The translations under genes were made by a program, and so were the position numbers. The notes under the pieces were generated by a model, which had not been told where the DNA came from, did no database searches, and saw nothing but the letters and a program-made list of their open reading frames with translations. From NCBI GenBank assembly GCA_019648995.1, contig BLXT01004318.1:201258-223243 (forward strand): a stretch of 21,986 nucleotides of DNA, read 5' to 3'. How positions within the stretch are numbered: position 1 is the stretch's first letter; each line of letters starts with the position of its first letter. This document shows positions 20,801 to 21,986 of the stretch, in pieces. Origin of the DNA: Plakobranchus ocellatus. Taxonomy: Eukaryota; Mollusca; Gastropoda; Plakobranchidae.

Positions 20801-21192
20801 TAGTTTAGAATTTTCATTTCAAACCAGTCAGGTAGATCCATTTCTTCTCTGCAATGCCTTCACTAGTTGTTCAGTTAAGAATTTCCTACATTGCGGCCGT
20901 TATCTTATTTTGCTACTTTCGTATAGTTCCTCATGTGCCATTCAAGACTCTTACTTATTACCTATTATTACAGAATCAGGGTGTTCATGGCCAAAATAAA
21001 ACCCAAAATTTTTAAAAAGTTGCGTGTACCCGGTGTTGGTAAAGTTGGTGATCATAGTAATCATATACTCTGATATATTTCTGTCTGCATAATCGTAAAA
21101 CTGTCTAGGATAGATGTTGAGGAGCTGCCTGTAGGTTTCATTGATGAAGGGGAAGCCAAAGATGTAATCCAGATCCTGACCATGAGCAACAC
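14569..21192 (-). CDS. Neuroligin-like transmembrane cholinesterase homologue, 3' part, with two candidate terminal exons
   Basis: A type I cell-surface protein of the cholinesterase-like adhesion family. The order seen is: the end of the alpha/beta-hydrolase fold with the HG-containing segment (VAHGQDLDYIFGFPF), a glycosylated membrane-proximal part, a short stalk, one transmembrane helix, and a cytoplasmic tail. Exons are 21192-21030, 20216-20035 and 18252-18108, then either 17257-17125 or 14857-14569. All phases join. The N-terminal fold, the nucleophile elbow (Ser or its loss) and the signal peptide lie beyond the right edge, so it cannot be seen whether the protein is a catalytically dead adhesion molecule or an active esterase. 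The transmembrane helix and a PDZ-type terminus argue for a neuroligin. Gliotactin-like and other membrane-anchored carboxylesterase-like proteins remain possible. Confidence 0.8.
14572..14808 (-). repeat. 27-bp coding minisatellite, about 9 units
   Basis: Eight full 27-bp units plus a partial ninth, diverged by a few bases each. On the minus strand each starts TAC/TAT-AAT/GAT/AGT-AGG and encodes E-Y-x-R-S-x-D-x-x. Units 6 and 8 both encode YDRSRERDK, and units 7 and 9 both start YSRS, which suggests a two-unit higher-order step late in the array. Most changes are synonymous or conservative (Arg/Lys, Asp/Asn), as expected if the reading frame is selected. Confidence 0.85.
15636..15661. repeat. 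(AT)n microsatellite
   Basis: atatataaatatatatatat within the presumed 3' UTR or intron between the two candidate terminal exons. Confidence 0.8.
16209..16214 (-). terminator. Candidate polyadenylation signal for the 17125 terminal exon
   Basis: AATAAA on the minus strand (TTTATT on the plus strand), about 910 nt after the STTV exon's stop. Another lies at about 15986-15991. Either could end the 3' UTR. This rests on the hexamer only. Confidence 0.25.
17125..17257 (-). CDS. Neuroligin-like terminal exon, PDZ-ligand version
   Basis: Acceptor AATCATCCAG|G completes AAG (Lys). The exon then encodes YPKYNSSPPISDVHSTPPIS followed by AVYSSPPIWPVHGNSNK, ending AYSTTV before TGA. The last four residues, STTV, fit the class I PDZ ligand (S/T-x-V) found at the end of neuroligins, which anchors them to PSD-95/S-SCAM-type scaffolds (family knowledge). 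The tail shows about three nine-residue units of the form V-H/Y-S-S/T-P-P-I-x-x. The cytoplasmic tail is very short compared with vertebrate neuroligins (about 110-125 residues). Confidence 0.82.
18108..18252 (-). CDS. Neuroligin-like exon, stalk and transmembrane helix
   Basis: 145 nt; acceptor TTGGTTTCAG|ATGACC, donor TAAAAA|GTGAGT. It encodes an acidic stalk (YDLSESEENPSKAST), then a transmembrane helix of about 22 residues (WSLVAVCGVLLFTVICLTIL), then a basic stop-transfer sequence (CRRSRTK). Positive charges follow the helix, giving the type I topology with a cytoplasmic C-terminus. The exon ends with AA of a Lys codon, which either terminal exon can complete. A SINE sits just 19 bp upstream of the acceptor. 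Confidence 0.85.
18286..18446 (-). mobile_element. tRNA-derived SINE, copy 2, same family
   Basis: Same family as the element at 4660-4804: head GTCGGTGGCACAGTGGCTAG, shared GAGATCTGCA, and shared tail TTTGTTGTGGACTGGTTATA. Box B has decayed (GGGTCTGAGCCC). It is flanked by tttgctgatRaacag at 18271-18285 and 18447-18461, one mismatch in 15. It lies 19 bp (to the duplication) upstream of the transmembrane exon's acceptor, so it reshaped that intron's 3' end. Confidence 0.83.
18620..18990 (-). repeat. Older, degraded segment of the same tandem array
   Basis: The same words recur with more decay: actcatagaatagcc at about 18686 and 18782, cagcccctac near 18831, and acttacatg at about 18752 on the plus strand. 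It lies in the same intron as the cleaner array at 19548-20049, separated by about 550 bp of non-repetitive sequence that includes a C12T7 run. The array therefore either once extended across the intron or was split by an insertion. Confidence 0.6.
19034..19052. repeat. C12T7 homopolymer run
   Basis: Twelve C followed by seven T, in the intron before the transmembrane exon. A similar C11 then A-rich run lies at 21243-21276. Such runs are error-prone in assembly. Confidence 0.8.
19548..20049 (-). repeat. Tandem array overlapping the exon 20216-20035 splice donor
   Basis: Degenerate units of roughly 36-42 bp in the intron behind the membrane-proximal exon. On the minus strand they repeatedly contain TTCTCTATGTAAGTAC-like and GTAGGGGC-like words. 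The last two higher-order copies (19750-19890 and 19891-20030) are 141 bp apart and about 90% identical by eye. The array runs without a break into the real donor: exon TTCTTTGT|GTAAGTACCTT versus unit TTCTTTATG-GTAGGTACCTA, followed in both by TTGTTTTG[CT]AGGGGCATTC. Confidence 0.8.
20035..20216 (-). CDS. Neuroligin-like exon, membrane-proximal end of the esterase-like domain
   Basis: 182 nt; acceptor TTCTCAG|CTCTCC, donor TTTGT|GTAAGT. Joined to the previous exon it reads NTGSPTPNTERIQYY, matching the usual NFAKTGxPN continuation of the family. Further on it encodes WWHYNAENHTYLSINNI and YRQHDFHFWNDYYPKLAG, corresponding to the family's last beta strand and the helix with the FW-x-xYxPxL pattern. 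Three more sequons are present (NVS, NHT, NIS). The donor region of this exon is echoed in the tandem array of the following intron. Confidence 0.87.
21030..21192 (-). CDS. Neuroligin-like exon, end of esterase-like fold
   Basis: 163 nt; acceptor GATGTTTTAG|GTGTTG, donor CACCGG|GTACAC (not optimal). It encodes VAHGQDLDYIFGFPFIN, then a helix containing YPRQFYDYADRNISEY and MITNFTNTG. The HG equals the catalytic-His motif of cholinesterases (GVxHGxE) and is also kept in neuroligins. The S/DxxISEyv...TNFxxTG block is typical of the C-terminal helices of type-B carboxylesterases. Three N-glycosylation sequons are visible (NET, NIS, NFT), consistent with an extracellular domain. Confidence 0.85.
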
Positions 21193-21986
21193 CTAAAACA
21201 TCAATAATAATACAAAAAAATTATATGCAGTGTTTACTGCAACCCCCCCCCCCAAAAAAAAAAAACAAAAAAAAACCACAAAAAAACCCCCAAAATACAA
21301 TGACAATAACAACAGTAAAAAATGCTCCGAGCTATGAAAAAATAAGGAGAAATCAATCACATGTAAAAGAAAAAGCTCTGTTTGCTCATCCTTAACGGTA
21401 TCAATTACTACATAATCTGCAAAATTTTAGCAACAAAAAAAAAAATGTCAAATTAGTCAAGACATATTTTGATGTTCATAATAAATAGTTTTCTCCTCAA
21501 AGTCTTGTTCAAGTCCTATACAATCTCAGCGTCGTATCAGTGAAAATACAGATTTCTTCACAGCCGAACTTATATAGGGATAATAAATAGCTATAGATAA
21601 ATGAAAGCTCTTGCATCCGAAAAAGGAAAAAGCAAAGGAGACAGGGCTAGCCTTAAAATATTGCACAGCAAATGTGAGCCGATAGACATTGGGGAAACCC
21701 CTTGATAGCATCCATATTCTGATCTTTACCCATGCCTTCTTTAGACCTAAAACAGGGAAAAACAAACTTTCATATCCATATTTTTTTTCTATAGGGCCAA
21801 AGTATAAAAATAAACCAAAAAATTGCTTTCAAGAAATTCATACTTGAGAATATTAACTTCAATTAAAAGACTCAAATTTATGTGAAATTTGAAACTCAAT
21901 GGCTCCTGCTTACAAATCATATTCCATTGAGCAGAAAGTTTCATTACTAAGATATATGTCAAAAAAGAAGAAAAAAAAAAAAAAAA
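21193..21986 (-). other. Neuroligin-like intron reaching the window edge
   Basis: A C11/A-rich run lies at 21243-21276 and a poly-A run at the right edge. No further exon of the esterase-like domain was recognised, so the next exon lies outside the window. Confidence 0.5.

Noticed and set aside
21526..21765. Possible upstream neuroligin-like exon
   Set aside because: No frame shows the expected esterase segment before the HG motif, and no phase-compatible acceptor and donor pair was found.

Overview
This window is animal nuclear DNA: AT-rich, with spliced genes, GT-AG introns, tRNA-derived SINEs, a MITE and simple repeats. No bacterial, plasmid or viral signature was seen. Both recognisable genes are metazoan families (a mitochondrial fission factor and a neuroligin-like transmembrane cholinesterase homologue), and both diverge strongly from vertebrate forms. 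The frequent AGATCT/TCTAGA words and the SINE content suggest a lophotrochozoan, perhaps a gastropod mollusc. That taxonomic guess is inference.

Layout. Both genes lie on the minus strand. (1) 1-2.6 kb holds one unrecognised short ORF (462-695), a 157-bp MITE with perfect terminal repeats and a 6-bp target duplication (1760-1916), and a 31-bp-arm inverted repeat. (2) 2705-8248 is a complete six-exon MFF gene encoding 236 residues; all splice phases join. Its introns carry a 45-bp minisatellite (3658-4081), a SINE with a 12-bp target duplication (4660-4804) and a SINE of another family (7290-7532). Two AATAAA signals follow the stop. (3) 8.25-14.5 kb is a gene-poor spacer with microsatellites, a 21-N assembly gap and a 157-bp tandem duplication. 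(4) 14569-21192 is the 3' end of a neuroligin-like gene: the last part of the esterase-like domain, a membrane-proximal exon, a transmembrane exon, and two candidate terminal exons. The 5' part lies beyond the right edge.

Two observations stand out. First, the two terminal exons (17125-17257 and 14569-14857) start in the same phase with the same residues (YPKY) and both contain nine-residue repeats, but end differently. One gives a short tail with a class I PDZ ligand (STTV), the other a charged D/R/S/E/Y nonapeptide array ending STAC. Alternative use would switch PDZ binding on or off. Second, in both genes an intronic minisatellite begins at, and appears to include, the preceding exon's 3' end and splice donor. 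The arrays therefore look like amplified exon-intron junctions and contain many decoy donor sites.

The two genes are not functionally linked by anything visible. MFF acts on the mitochondrial and peroxisomal outer membranes, and the neuroligin-like protein at the cell surface. They are neighbours on the same strand, not an operon.
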